From Kineococcus rhizosphaerae (lineage in GTDB: Bacteria; Actinomycetota; Actinomycetes; Actinomycetales; Kineococcaceae): DNA of 64,000 bases. The notes beneath the pieces were generated by a model, which was not told where the DNA came from, searched no databases, and was given only the letters and a program-made list of their open reading frames with translations. The translations under genes were made by a program, and so were the position numbers. Positions within the stretch are counted from its first letter, which is position 1, and each line of letters begins with the position of its first letter. Positions 8,138 through 16,105 of this stretch are shown here, one piece after another. The DNA lies in assembly GCF_003002055.1 (NCBI RefSeq), contig NZ_PVZF01000015.1:1-64000 (forward strand), read 5' to 3'.

Positions 8138-8785
8138 TCAACGGTCGTGGTGGACCTGGTCCGGACCCGGATCCCGGGCCCGCGACCGGTGCAGCTCGAG
8201 GCCGACGGGCACCAGGGAGACCAGCACCACGACGGCGACGATCGGCAGCAGGTAGTGGTCCACGTTCGGGACGTGCCGGCCCAGGAAGTACCCGGCCAAG
8301 GTGATCCCCGCCGCCCAGACGGCTCCCCCGATCCCCTGCCACGCGGCGAAACGGGCGGCGGGAACCCCGACAGCACCGGCGAGGGGGTTCATGAGGGTGC
8401 GGACCACGGGGATGAAACGGGCCAGCACGACGGCGCGCCCGTGCCCGTAGCGGTCCAGGAGTTCACCGGCGCGCTTCAGCCCGGCGGCTCGTCGAGGGTG
8501 CCCGGGGGTGTCCAGGAGGCGCGGCCCGAGGCTGCGGCCGATGAGGTAGCCGACCTCGGCGCCGGTCAACGCCCCGGCGACGGCGGCGAGCACCAGGGGT
8601 ACCAAGGCGATGTGGGTCGCCGCCGTGGCGCTGGTCGCGGCGAGCAGGCCGGCGGTGAACAGCAGCGAGTCCCCGGGCAGGAAGAAGCCGATCAGCAGGC
8701 CGGTCTCGGCGAACAGGATGACGAAGACGCCCAGGACGCCGAAGGTGTTCAGCAGGTGCGAGGGGTTGAGCAGGGTCGACATCAC
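8138..8785 (-). CDS. DedA family membrane protein (copy 1)
   Basis: A 215-residue protein; GTG 8785 or ATG 8782 are adjacent starts, the ATG better spaced from GAGG. DedA/SNARE-associated features are present: FAETGLLIGFFLPGDSLLF near residue 25, GYLIGRSLGPRLL, and ARFIPVVRTLMNPLAGAVG in the middle. DedA proteins include undecaprenyl-phosphate flippases (family knowledge). It lies 68 bp downstream of the membrane protein 8854-9645 and probably shares its promoter and response-regulator box. A paralogue is at 34959-35582. Confidence 0.88.
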   Translation of the reverse strand: MMSTLLNPSHLLNTFGVLGVFVILFAETGLLIGFFLPGDSLLFTAGLLAATSATAATHIALVPLVLAAVAGALTGAEVGYLIGRSLGPRLLDTPGHPRRAAGLKRAGELLDRYGHGRAVVLARFIPVVRTLMNPLAGAVGVPAARFAAWQGIGGAVWAAGITLAGYFLGRHVPNVDHYLLPIVAVVVLVSLVPVGLELHRSRARDPGPDQVHHDR

Positions 8786-8853
8786 GAACCTCGGGGGACA
8801 GCCGTGCTCGGGGCACGGCGGCGGGCGGTGCAGGACCTCACCACGTGCTCGCC

Positions 8854-9645
8854 TCAGGCGTCGTGGCCGCGCAACACCGGTCGGTCGACGCGGCTGCGGG
8901 TGAGGTGGACGACGATGGCGGCGATGACCACCAGGAACAGCAGGCTGGTCCCGGTGGTGCCCAGCCCCAGGCCACCGTCGCTGCGGTCCTGGGACAGCAG
9001 GTCACCCAGGGAAGCCCCCAGTGGGCGGGTGAGGACGTACGCGGCCCAGAAGGTGCCCACCGCGTTGGCCCTGAACCCGTAGCGGGCCAGGGCGACCACG
9101 GCGATGGCCAGGGCGAACAGGCCCACCGAGGCGAGGTAGCCCAGGCCGACCTGCTCGGCGATCAGGTCACCGGCGGCGGTACCCAGGGCGAAGGTGAAGA
9201 GGATGGCCGCCCAGTAGAAGCCTTCCCGGGAGCCGGTGTCGACGGCGTGGATCGACAAGGTGCCCTCACGGCGGCGCCAGACGGTGAACGTCACGGCCAG
9301 CAGCACGGCGAACACGGCCGTGGACACCGGCAGCGGAACGCCCAGGTTGTCGCTGAGGTTGTCGGTGAGCAGGGTTCCGACGACGCTGATGAGCACGACG
9401 GTGAGCCAGTACAGCGGTGGGCGGTAGGTGCGGCTGCGGAACTGGGCCGCGAGCACCACGACGAGCAGGACGGTCATGGCGATGCTGGTGGCGCTCAGCC
9501 CCAGCCCGAGGGTGTCGTTGAGGAAGTCGGCGAAGGTCTCACCGACCGTGGTGGCCAGGACCTTGACGATCCAGAACCAGACGGTCACCTCGGGAACCTT
9601 GTTGCCGACGGTGCGCAGCGTCATGCGCGGTGAGTTCGCGGTCAT
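8854..9645 (-). CDS. COG4705-type polytopic membrane protein (copy 1)
   Basis: A 263-residue protein from ATG 9645 with about eight membrane segments. Landmarks are NKVPEVTVWFWIVKVLATT, a WRRREGTLSIH block, REGFYWAAILFTFALGTAAGD and FWAAYVLTRPLGASLGDLLS. It closely matches 38287-39063 over its whole length. The family is uncharacterised. The start codon sits 22 nt after a CCTCAGG-AGAG-CTTCAGC box and 6 nt after a CACCGT hexamer, so the message is probably leaderless and activated by an OmpR-type regulator. The start is supported by the same spacing at the paralogue. Confidence 0.82.
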   Translation of the reverse strand: MTANSPRMTLRTVGNKVPEVTVWFWIVKVLATTVGETFADFLNDTLGLGLSATSIAMTVLLVVVLAAQFRSRTYRPPLYWLTVVLISVVGTLLTDNLSDNLGVPLPVSTAVFAVLLAVTFTVWRRREGTLSIHAVDTGSREGFYWAAILFTFALGTAAGDLIAEQVGLGYLASVGLFALAIAVVALARYGFRANAVGTFWAAYVLTRPLGASLGDLLSQDRSDGGLGLGTTGTSLLFLVVIAAIVVHLTRSRVDRPVLRGHDA

Positions 9646-9667
9646 GGCCCCACGGTGACCGAACGGA

Positions 9668-9685
9668 GCTGAAGCTCTCCTGAGG
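9668..9685 (-). promoter_or_regulatory. Response-regulator box A (two heptads, 11-bp period)
   Basis: On the minus strand CCTCAGG-AGAG-CTTCAGC, followed after 10 nt by the hexamer CACCGT (9652-9657) and after 22 nt by the ATG at 9645. The architecture is the same as at 9751, 33963, 35605 and 39086. Confidence 0.72.
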
Positions 9686-9750
9686 ACGTCACCGCCGCCG
9701 TCACCGGGAGCGCGGCGGCACGCGGCGAACCCGCCAGGTGGGGACGGGTT

Positions 9751-9768
9751 CCTCAGCACGGCTTCAGC
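9751..9768 (+). promoter_or_regulatory. Response-regulator box C
   Basis: CCTCAGC-ACGG-CTTCAGC, then 10 nt, then CAGGCT (9779-9784), then GTG at 9792. It is oriented toward the phosphodiester-glycosidase gene and divergent from box A. Confidence 0.7.
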
Positions 9769-9791
9769 CCCGAGGGCGCAGGCTCGTCCTC

Positions 9792-10985
9792 GTGGAGCCG
9801 ACGGCGTTCGACCCGGGGCACTCCGACCGCTCGGGGGTGCAGGACGCCTCGGCGCCGTCCGCACCGGAACCGCCCCGCCGGCACCTGCGGCGACGGCTGG
9901 TCGCGGGTGTCCTGGCGGTGGCGGTGGTCGTTCCAGGCGTGTCGTTCGGCCGGGCGATGCTCGCCCCGGGGGCGGCACCGACGTCGGTGCGCGCAGTCGA
10001 GTGGGTCCGCGAGCACGGTGGCGCGGGCCTGGTCGACGCGGCCGAGAACTGGTGGTACTCCCGTCACGTGCCCGCCGGCACCGCACCGCACACGGGTCCC
10101 GCCGCCGCTGCCGCGCCCAGCGCCGCTCCTGCCGTGCACGAGGTGACCGGGCCACCGGCGGTGGCCCCGCTCACCGGAACGGTCGCGGCGGACGGTGAGG
10201 GCACCTGGACCGCAGGACGCGCGGACGCCGCCGGCAGGCCGGCGATCTTCACCACCTGGTTCCGCCCCGACGCCGACCACCCGCAGGTCATCGCCGGTGC
10301 GGCGTGGATCCGCGCCGGCAGCTACGACGCCCACCTCGTGGCCGGCACCCGTCAACCCGGCGGAGCACCCTGGCCCGGTGGGGCGCAGGTCGATCCCCGA
10401 GACGCCGCTCAGCTGCTGGCCACCTTCAACGCCGGTTTCAAGTTCCAGGACACCCCAGGTGGTTTCCTCCTCGACGGCCGATCCTCACGCCCACTGGCCC
10501 CGGACCTGGCGACGGCGGTCGTGGACGGTGACGGCCGATTGCTCGTGGGCGCTCTCGGCACCGAGGTCCAGATCACCCCGCACACCGAGGCCGCCCGGCA
10601 GAACCTGCACCTGATCGTCGACGCAGGCGTGCCGGCGGCCGGACTCGCCGACGACCACGCCGGGCTGTGGGGGACCTCGCGCAACCAGGGCCAGTACACC
10701 TGGCGCTCGGGCCTGGGCGTGGACGCGCGCGGTGACGTCGTCTACGTCGGGGGGAACGGGATGGACCTGGTCCACCTCGCCGACGCTCTGGTGCGTGCGG
10801 GTGCGGTGCGGGCCATGGAACTCGACATGCACCGGGGGATGGTGAGCTTCTCCAGCTGGCGGGCGGCGCCCGGCTCCAGCAGCGTCACACCCACGAAGCT
10901 GCTGCCGGACATGCCGCGGGAAGCCGACCGGTACGTCGCGCCGGACCAGCGCGACTTCTTCTACCTGACGGTACGCCGCCCCTGA
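9792..10985 (+). CDS. Secreted phosphodiester glycosidase-like protein (NagPA/DUF2233 type, copy 1)
   Basis: A 397-residue protein from GTG 9792, chosen because it fits the promoter architecture of its co-regulated genes; an upstream GTG at 9738 would contain the box. An Arg-rich N-terminus and one hydrophobic segment (LVAGVLAVAVVVPGVSFG) make a signal anchor. A linker rich in Ala and Pro precedes the catalytic-type domain with LATFNAGFKFQDTPGGF, TWRSGLGVDARGDVVYVGG and AMELDMHRGMVSFSSW, as in phosphodiester alpha-N-acetylglucosaminidases. It probably acts on envelope glycophosphates. Its paralogue is 32831-33940. Confidence 0.78.
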   Translation: MEPTAFDPGHSDRSGVQDASAPSAPEPPRRHLRRRLVAGVLAVAVVVPGVSFGRAMLAPGAAPTSVRAVEWVREHGGAGLVDAAENWWYSRHVPAGTAPHTGPAAAAAPSAAPAVHEVTGPPAVAPLTGTVAADGEGTWTAGRADAAGRPAIFTTWFRPDADHPQVIAGAAWIRAGSYDAHLVAGTRQPGGAPWPGGAQVDPRDAAQLLATFNAGFKFQDTPGGFLLDGRSSRPLAPDLATAVVDGDGRLLVGALGTEVQITPHTEAARQNLHLIVDAGVPAAGLADDHAGLWGTSRNQGQYTWRSGLGVDARGDVVYVGGNGMDLVHLADALVRAGAVRAMELDMHRGMVSFSSWRAAPGSSSVTPTKLLPDMPREADRYVAPDQRDFFYLTVRRP

Positions 10986-11019
10986 CCGGAACCGCTCGCA
11001 ACTCCCGTGGTGGCTGCGG

Positions 11020-12150
11020 TCAGCGGGGTGCAACCACCCGCTCCAGCAGCACCGCGACCTCGACGTGCGCGGTGTGGGGGAACATGTCGAGCACCCGGCC
11101 CCGCACGGGCCGCAGCGACGGCATCGCCTCGAGGTCCTTGGCGAGCGTGACGGGGTTGCAGCTGGAGTAGACGACGTGCCGCACGCCGGAGGTCTCCAGC
11201 CAGCCGGCCAGGTCCGGCCCGATCCCCCGCCGCGGCGGGTTCACCACCACCAGGTCGGGGACCTCGGTGGACTCCAGCGCGAACCGGGTCGCGTCGCCGG
11301 CGGCGAACTCCACGTCGGGCAGGTCGCGGGCGGCGTGCCGGGCGCTCTCGACGGCCTCGGCGCTGACCTCGATGCCGACGACGCGGCGGCCCGGCGCCGC
11401 GCAGTGCAGGGCGAAACCCCCGACCCCGCAGTACAGGTCCCACACGCTGGCCGGGCCGATCTCGTCGACCCACCGCGCGACCTGCGCGTACAGCTCCTGG
11501 GCGACGCGGGTGTTCGTCTGGAAGAAGCTCTGCGGGCGCAGGTCCAGGGCGATGCCGCCCAGCGGCATCGCCAGCGTGGTGCGCTCGGTGAGGGGGATGT
11601 CGACGTCGCCCTCGACGACGGCCTTGTGCTCGGGCAGCAGGTTGGCCGTGACGACCACGAGGCGGGGCAGGTTCGCGAGCAGGGCGGGCAGGTGCTCGCG
11701 GATCCGCGCGACGGGACCGTCGGTGCGCAGCACGAAGCGGACCATGAGCTCCCCGGTGGGCGACTCGGTCACGAGCACGTGCTTGAGCTCCCCGCGCCGG
11801 CGCGGGACGTCGTAGGGCGCGATGCCGGCGCGGGTCACGAAGCGGGCCAGCACGGGCAGCACCTCGCGGATGCCCGGGGCGATCACCCCGCACCCGCGCA
11901 GGTCCACCCCCCGCCCCTCAGCGTCGAGGATCCCGAACGTCGGGGCCGCGGCCGTGCCGCCCACGACCATCTTGGCCTTGTTGCGGTACCCCTCCTGCGG
12001 GCTGCGGACGCTGGGCAGCCACTGCAGGCCGGTGTGCGCCGACAGCAGTTCGGCGCAGCGCTCCTCCTTGTCCCGCACCTGGTCGGCGTAGGGGACCTCG
12101 ATGAGCGTGCACGACCGGCACGCGTGGGCGTCGAAGTAGGAGCACTGCAT
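11020..12150 (-). CDS. rlmC: 23S rRNA (uracil-5-)-methyltransferase, RlmC/TrmA family
   Basis: A 376-residue enzyme from ATG 12150 with GGGAGG upstream. The N-terminal cysteines (Cys3, Cys11, Cys14 and one in LRGCGVIAPG) match the iron-sulfur cluster ligands of RlmC/RlmD. The SAM site is VWDLYCGVGGFAL, the substrate motif LRPQSFFQTN, and the catalytic Cys is in VYSSCNPVTLAKD. It makes 5-methyluridine in 23S rRNA (family knowledge). It runs 30 bp downstream of the GNAT gene at 12180 in the same direction, possibly an operon. Confidence 0.9.
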   Translation of the reverse strand: MQCSYFDAHACRSCTLIEVPYADQVRDKEERCAELLSAHTGLQWLPSVRSPQEGYRNKAKMVVGGTAAAPTFGILDAEGRGVDLRGCGVIAPGIREVLPVLARFVTRAGIAPYDVPRRRGELKHVLVTESPTGELMVRFVLRTDGPVARIREHLPALLANLPRLVVVTANLLPEHKAVVEGDVDIPLTERTTLAMPLGGIALDLRPQSFFQTNTRVAQELYAQVARWVDEIGPASVWDLYCGVGGFALHCAAPGRRVVGIEVSAEAVESARHAARDLPDVEFAAGDATRFALESTEVPDLVVVNPPRRGIGPDLAGWLETSGVRHVVYSSCNPVTLAKDLEAMPSLRPVRGRVLDMFPHTAHVEVAVLLERVVAPR

Positions 12151-12179
12151 GGCACCCCCATCCTCCCAGAGGTCGAGCC

Positions 12180-12641
12180 TCACAGGTCCCGCGCGCAGCA
12201 GACCGACTGCTCCTGGCCCGCGTACGGGCCGAAGTTGTCGATCCGCGCGTAGCCCTCGCGCAGGTAGAAGCGCAGGGCCTCCGGCTGCAGCGTGCCGGTC
12301 TCCAGCAGCAGCCGGCGCACCCCCAGCGCCCGGGCCTCCTGCTCGATCGCCCGCAGCACGACGGTGGCGACGCCGCTGCCGCGACGCTCGGGGACGACGT
12401 ACATGCGCTTGACCTCGGCGCGTCCGGGCGTCAGCGGCCGCAGGCCCCCGCACGCCACCGGGCGGCCGGCCTCGTCGCGGGCGACGAGGAAGACCGGGAC
12501 GTCGGCGGCGCTCGGCGCGACGCCCGGTTCGTGGTCGTCGCTGCCGTAGCGCGCGTCGAGCTCGGCCCGCTGGGCGGAGCGCAGGGCCGTCCCGTCGGGC
12601 TCGTCCCAGGCCTCGCGCCGCACGGTGAACCGCTGTTCCAT
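12180..12641 (-). CDS. GNAT family N-acetyltransferase
   Basis: A 153-residue protein from ATG 12641. The acetyl-CoA binding region is clear: VKRMYVVPERRGSGVATVVLRAIE, with the R-x-x-G-x-G/A loop, followed by LGVRRLLLETGTLQPEALRFY. The substrate is unknown. It is divergent from the TetR gene at 12684, and the perfect palindrome at 12647-12661 begins 5 bp from its start codon, so it is likely repressed by that TetR protein. Confidence 0.88.
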   Translation of the reverse strand: MEQRFTVRREAWDEPDGTALRSAQRAELDARYGSDDHEPGVAPSAADVPVFLVARDEAGRPVACGGLRPLTPGRAEVKRMYVVPERRGSGVATVVLRAIEQEARALGVRRLLLETGTLQPEALRFYLREGYARIDNFGPYAGQEQSVCCARDL

Positions 12642-12646
12642 CACGC

Positions 12647-12670
12647 CTGTTACGGTAACAGCCGTTACGG
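12647..12670. promoter_or_regulatory. TetR operator between GNAT and tetR genes
   Basis: CTGTTACGGTAACAG (12647-12661) is a perfect palindrome with 7-bp arms around one G. It is followed directly by CCGTTACGG, a further half-site pair. It occupies the 42-bp divergent gap, so one site can cover both promoters. Confidence 0.7.
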
Positions 12671-12683
12671 AGAGGAGGCCGGG

Positions 12684-13265
12684 ATGCCCCGCACCCGCGA
12701 CGTCGCCGCCCAGCGCGACCTGCTGTCCACCGCCGTCTGGACGGTGCTGGCCGAGGACGGCCTGCCGGGCCTGACGCTGCGCGCCGTCGCCGACCGCGCC
12801 GGCTGCACCACGGGTTTGGTGCTGCACACCTTCGCCGACAAGCGGGCCCTGCTGCGGCACGCGCGCGAACTCCTGCACGCCCGCACCGGCGCGCGCGCCG
12901 ACGCCCTCGAACGCGCCGGCTCCGACCCCCTCGCCACGCTGCGCGCCGTCCTGCACGGCGCGCTGTCCCTCACCGACGCCGGCAGCGAGGAGGGCAGGGT
13001 CTGGGTCGGGTTCCTGGCCGCCGCCGTCACCGACCCGGAACTGCGCGCCGTGCACGTCAGCCACAACCGCGCCTTCGTCGACCGCGTCGCCCGGCTCGTC
13101 GGCAGGTGCCGCCCGGAGTTGTCCGCGGCCCGGAGGACCCAGCGGGCCGTCGCGCTCGTCGCCCAGGTCGAGGGCCTGAACGCCCTGGCCTCCGCCGACC
13201 CGCAGACCTACTCCCCGCACCGCCAGCGCACCGCCGTCGACGGGCTGCTCGACGCCCTACGCTGA
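12684..13265 (+). CDS. TetR/AcrR family transcriptional regulator
   Basis: A 193-residue protein from ATG 12684 with AGAGGAGG 5 nt upstream. The helix-turn-helix is LTLRAVADRAGCTTGLVLHTFADKRAL split over residues 30-57. The C-terminal domain resembles BetI/TetR_C types, and no ligand motif was recognised. It is divergent from GNAT 12180 with the palindrome between them. The downstream VOC gene starts 11 bp after its stop and may be co-transcribed. Confidence 0.87.
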   Translation: MPRTRDVAAQRDLLSTAVWTVLAEDGLPGLTLRAVADRAGCTTGLVLHTFADKRALLRHARELLHARTGARADALERAGSDPLATLRAVLHGALSLTDAGSEEGRVWVGFLAAAVTDPELRAVHVSHNRAFVDRVARLVGRCRPELSAARRTQRAVALVAQVEGLNALASADPQTYSPHRQRTAVDGLLDALR

Positions 13266-13276
13266 CCGGTGTGGAC

Positions 13277-13663
13277 ATGAAGCTGGAACTCGTTCCGCTG
13301 CCGGTGGCCGACGTCGACCGCGCCAAGGCCTTCTACGTCGACCGGCTGGGCTTCCACGCCGACGTCGACGTGCGGCCCGCCGAGGGCGTCCGCGTCGTGC
13401 AGCTGACCCCACCCGGTTCCGGGTGCTCCATCGGCTTCGGGACGGGACTGGACGTGTACGGCGCCGCGCCCGGGTCGGTGCGGGGGCTGCACCTCGTCGT
13501 CGAGGACATCGAGGCCGCCCGCGCCGAGCTCGTGGCGCACGGGGTCGACGTGTCCCCGGTCGTCGACGTGGGGGGCGGGGTCCTGTACGCCGGGTTCGCC
13601 GACCCGGACGGCAACACCCTCACCCTGCAGCAGATGCCCTGGCGCACGGGCGACGCCTTCTGA
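13277..13663 (+). CDS. VOC family (glyoxalase/dioxygenase fold) protein
   Basis: A 128-residue single VOC protein. Two beta-alpha-beta-beta-beta modules are visible: LVPLPVADVDRAKAFYVDRLGF at the start, and LHLVVEDIEAARAELVAHGV then FADPDGNTLTLQQ at the end. The metal-binding Glu/His pattern is incomplete, so activity (resistance protein, epimerase or dioxygenase) is open. GTG 13271 is an alternative start two codons upstream. Confidence 0.82.
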   Translation: MKLELVPLPVADVDRAKAFYVDRLGFHADVDVRPAEGVRVVQLTPPGSGCSIGFGTGLDVYGAAPGSVRGLHLVVEDIEAARAELVAHGVDVSPVVDVGGGVLYAGFADPDGNTLTLQQMPWRTGDAF

Positions 13664-13734
13664 GGCGGACGTGCTCCGGGGCGGCACCGCAAACCGGTTG
13701 CCTGCCCCGCCCCGGCGGGGGTTCGCTGGAGCCG

Positions 13735-14598
13735 GTGAGCCTGCCCCCGCGCCCCGAACGCCTCGACGTCCGCCCCGACCTGGTGCGCCGCCTGGTGGCC
13801 GAGCAGTTCCCGCAGTGGGCGCACCTGCCCGTCGACCCCGTCGACCGGCCCGGCTGGGACAACCGCACCTTCCGGCTGGGCCCGGCCATGACCGTCCGCA
13901 TGCCCAGCGCCGCCGGGTACGCCGAGGCCGTCGCGAAGGAGCAGCGGTGGCTACCCGTGCTGGCCCCGCAGCTCCCGCTGCCCGTCCCCGTCCCGCTCGG
14001 CCACGGGGTGCCCGACCGGGACTACCCGTTCCCGTGGTCGGTCTACGGGTGGCTCGACGGGCGCACGGCCTTCGAGGAGGCACCGGCCGACCCCGTGCGG
14101 TTCGCCGCCGACGTCGCCCGGTTCCTCGTGGCCCTGGGCCGCGTCGACCCGGCCGGCGGCCCGCAGCCCGGGCAGCACAACTGGTTCCGCGGCGGCCCGC
14201 TGACGACCTACGACGCGCAGACCCGGCAGGCGCTGCGCGACCTGGCCGGGCGGGTCGACGTGGCCGCGGCGCGCAGCGTCTGGGAGGAGGCCCTGGCCGC
14301 CTCCTGGGACGGCGTCGACCGCTGGTTCCACGGCGACGTCGCCCCGGGCAACCTGCTGCTCAGCGGCGGGGAGCTGTCCGCCGTCATCGACTTCGGGACC
14401 TGCGGCGTCGGCGACCCGTCGTGCGACCTCGCGATCGCGTGGACGACGTTCACCGGCGCCGCCCGCGAGACGTTCCGCGCCGAGCTCGGCGTCGACGACG
14501 CGACGTGGGCGCGCGGACGGGGCTGGGCGCTGTGGAAGGCGCTCATCACGATCGACGAGAGCGAGCACGTCGTGGAGGAGATCCTGCGGACCCGCTGA
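13735..14598 (+). CDS. Aminoglycoside phosphotransferase (APH) family kinase
   Basis: A 287-residue protein from GTG 13735. Kinase-like landmarks are the Brenner-type WFHGDVAPGNLLL (catalytic Asp) and the metal-binding VIDFGTCGVGDPSCDLA, with an N-lobe stretch DNRTFRLGPAMTVRMPSA. This subfamily, common in actinobacteria, mostly lacks a proven drug substrate, so resistance should not be assumed. It stands 71 bp after the VOC gene and 47 bp before the aldolase on the same strand. Confidence 0.86.
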   Translation: MSLPPRPERLDVRPDLVRRLVAEQFPQWAHLPVDPVDRPGWDNRTFRLGPAMTVRMPSAAGYAEAVAKEQRWLPVLAPQLPLPVPVPLGHGVPDRDYPFPWSVYGWLDGRTAFEEAPADPVRFAADVARFLVALGRVDPAGGPQPGQHNWFRGGPLTTYDAQTRQALRDLAGRVDVAAARSVWEEALAASWDGVDRWFHGDVAPGNLLLSGGELSAVIDFGTCGVGDPSCDLAIAWTTFTGAARETFRAELGVDDATWARGRGWALWKALITIDESEHVVEEILRTR

Positions 14599-14645
14599 GC
14601 CGGCCCCGCCTGCCCACGTGCGGTCGATCGGGTAGAACCGGCGGC

Positions 14646-15296
14646 ATGGACCACGATCTGGGAGACGTCCGCCGGCTCGTCGCGGACACGTGCAGGGCCC
14701 TCAGCCGCGACGGTCTGGTCGTCGGCACCGCGGGCAACGTCTCGGCCCGGGTCGGCGACCTCGTCGTCGTCTCCCCCAGCGGTGTCGACTACGCGACCAT
14801 GACGGGCGCCGACGTCGGGGTCCACACCCTCGACGGCGCCCCCGTCGACGCCCCGCTGGCCCCCTCCAGCGAACTGCCCCTGCACCTGGCGGTGTACCGG
14901 GGTTCGGCGCACACCGCCGTCGTCCACACGCACGCCCCCGCGTCCACGGCGCTGTCGACGGTCGTCGACGAGGTGCCCGCCTCGCACTACTACACGGCCC
15001 TGTTCGGCGGCGGGATCCGCGTCGCCCCCTACGCGACGTTCGGTTCCGACGAGCTCGCCGCCGGGGTCGCCGACGCGCTGCGGGACCGGACGGCGGCGCT
15101 CATGGGCAACCACGGCGCGGTCGTCGTGGGCGCGGACCTGACGAAGGTCCTCGCGCAGGTCCCCTACCTGGAGTACGTGTGCGACGTGCAGCTGCGCGCG
15201 CTGGCCACGGGACGGCCCGTGAAGACGCTGCCGGCCGACGAGATCACCCGGGTCGCCGGGCTCCTCGCCGGGTACGGTCAGACGCCCAGGCGCTGA
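14646..15296 (+). CDS. Class II aldolase/adducin family protein (FucA-like)
   Basis: A 216-residue protein from ATG 14646. Zn-site residues are visible: Glu in APSSELPLHLAVY, the His pair in VVHTHAPAST, and a third His in LMGNHGAVVVG. Length and motifs match L-fuculose-phosphate or related aldolases that cleave phosphorylated sugars to DHAP-type products. The 3' end overlaps the convergent Sir2 gene by 19 bp (15278-15296). Confidence 0.86.
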   Translation: MDHDLGDVRRLVADTCRALSRDGLVVGTAGNVSARVGDLVVVSPSGVDYATMTGADVGVHTLDGAPVDAPLAPSSELPLHLAVYRGSAHTAVVHTHAPASTALSTVVDEVPASHYYTALFGGGIRVAPYATFGSDELAAGVADALRDRTAALMGNHGAVVVGADLTKVLAQVPYLEYVCDVQLRALATGRPVKTLPADEITRVAGLLAGYGQTPRR

Positions 15297-16105
15297 CGCA
15301 GTTCCGGCAGGACGTCCTGCAGGGGGGCGTCGAGGCGGATCGTGGCCTTGGCGTCCCCGCGGGTCGGGCCCGCGGTCACGATCGCGACGGGTTTGCCGGT
15401 CTTCGCGGCGTGCAGCACGAACCGGTACCCCGACATGACCGCCAGCGAGGACCCCAGGACCAGCAGGGAGTTCCCCGCGTCGAGCAGCTCGAACGAGCGC
15501 TCGACCCGTTCCTTGGGGACGTTCTCCCCGAAGAACACGACGTCGGCCTTGAGCGCGTCCTCGCCGCAGCGCCGGCACGGCACCGTGCGGAAACCCTCCA
15601 GCTGGGCGTCGGTGAGGTCGGCGTCGCCGTCGGGGTTCAGGGCGTTCAGCTCCTCGACCCGCGCGTCGAACGCGGGGTTCGCCTCCCGCAGCCGGACCGC
15701 GAGCTCGGCGCGGGAGGTCACCTCCCCGCAGTTCAGGCAGACGACGCGGTCGAGGTCGCCGTGCAGCTCGACGACCTCCCGCGTCCCGGCGGCGAGGTCG
15801 AGGCCGTCGACGTTCTGGGTGATCGTGCCCGTCACGAACCCCGCGCGCTCCAGGGCGGCGACCGCGCGGTGGGCCTCGTTGGGTTCGGCGCGCCGGAAGT
15901 GCTCCCAGCCGACGTGGCTGCGGCCCCAGTACCGGCGGCGGTTCTCGGCCGAACCGGTGAACTCCTGGTAGGTCATGGGCGTGTGGCGGGTCAGGGACCC
16001 GTTGGGCCCGCGGTAGTCGGGGATCCCGGACCCCGTCGACATCCCGGCCCCCTCGAGGACGACGACCCCGCGCGCGCGCACCAGCTCCGTGAGTTCCTCG
16101 ATCAC
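15278..16105 (-). CDS. Sir2-type NAD-dependent protein deacylase
   Basis: A 275-residue protein. NAD-binding motifs GAGMSTGSGIPDYRGP (residues about 18-34), TQNVDGLD and the catalytic His in VELHGDL are intact. A zinc ribbon is formed by CLNCG and CRRCG, and the C-terminal NAD region is LLVLGSSLAVMSGY. The GTG start at 16105 overlaps the stop of the upstream MFS gene by 4 bp (GTGA), so translation is probably coupled. A convergent 19-bp overlap with the aldolase marks its 3' end. Confidence 0.92.
   Translation of the reverse strand: MIEELTELVRARGVVVLEGAGMSTGSGIPDYRGPNGSLTRHTPMTYQEFTGSAENRRRYWGRSHVGWEHFRRAEPNEAHRAVAALERAGFVTGTITQNVDGLDLAAGTREVVELHGDLDRVVCLNCGEVTSRAELAVRLREANPAFDARVEELNALNPDGDADLTDAQLEGFRTVPCRRCGEDALKADVVFFGENVPKERVERSFELLDAGNSLLVLGSSLAVMSGYRFVLHAAKTGKPVAIVTAGPTRGDAKATIRLDAPLQDVLPELRQRLGV

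Noticed and set aside
13735-14598. Clinical-type aminoglycoside resistance gene
   Set aside because: The APH-fold motifs are present, but this actinobacterial subfamily is broad and no drug-specific signature was seen.
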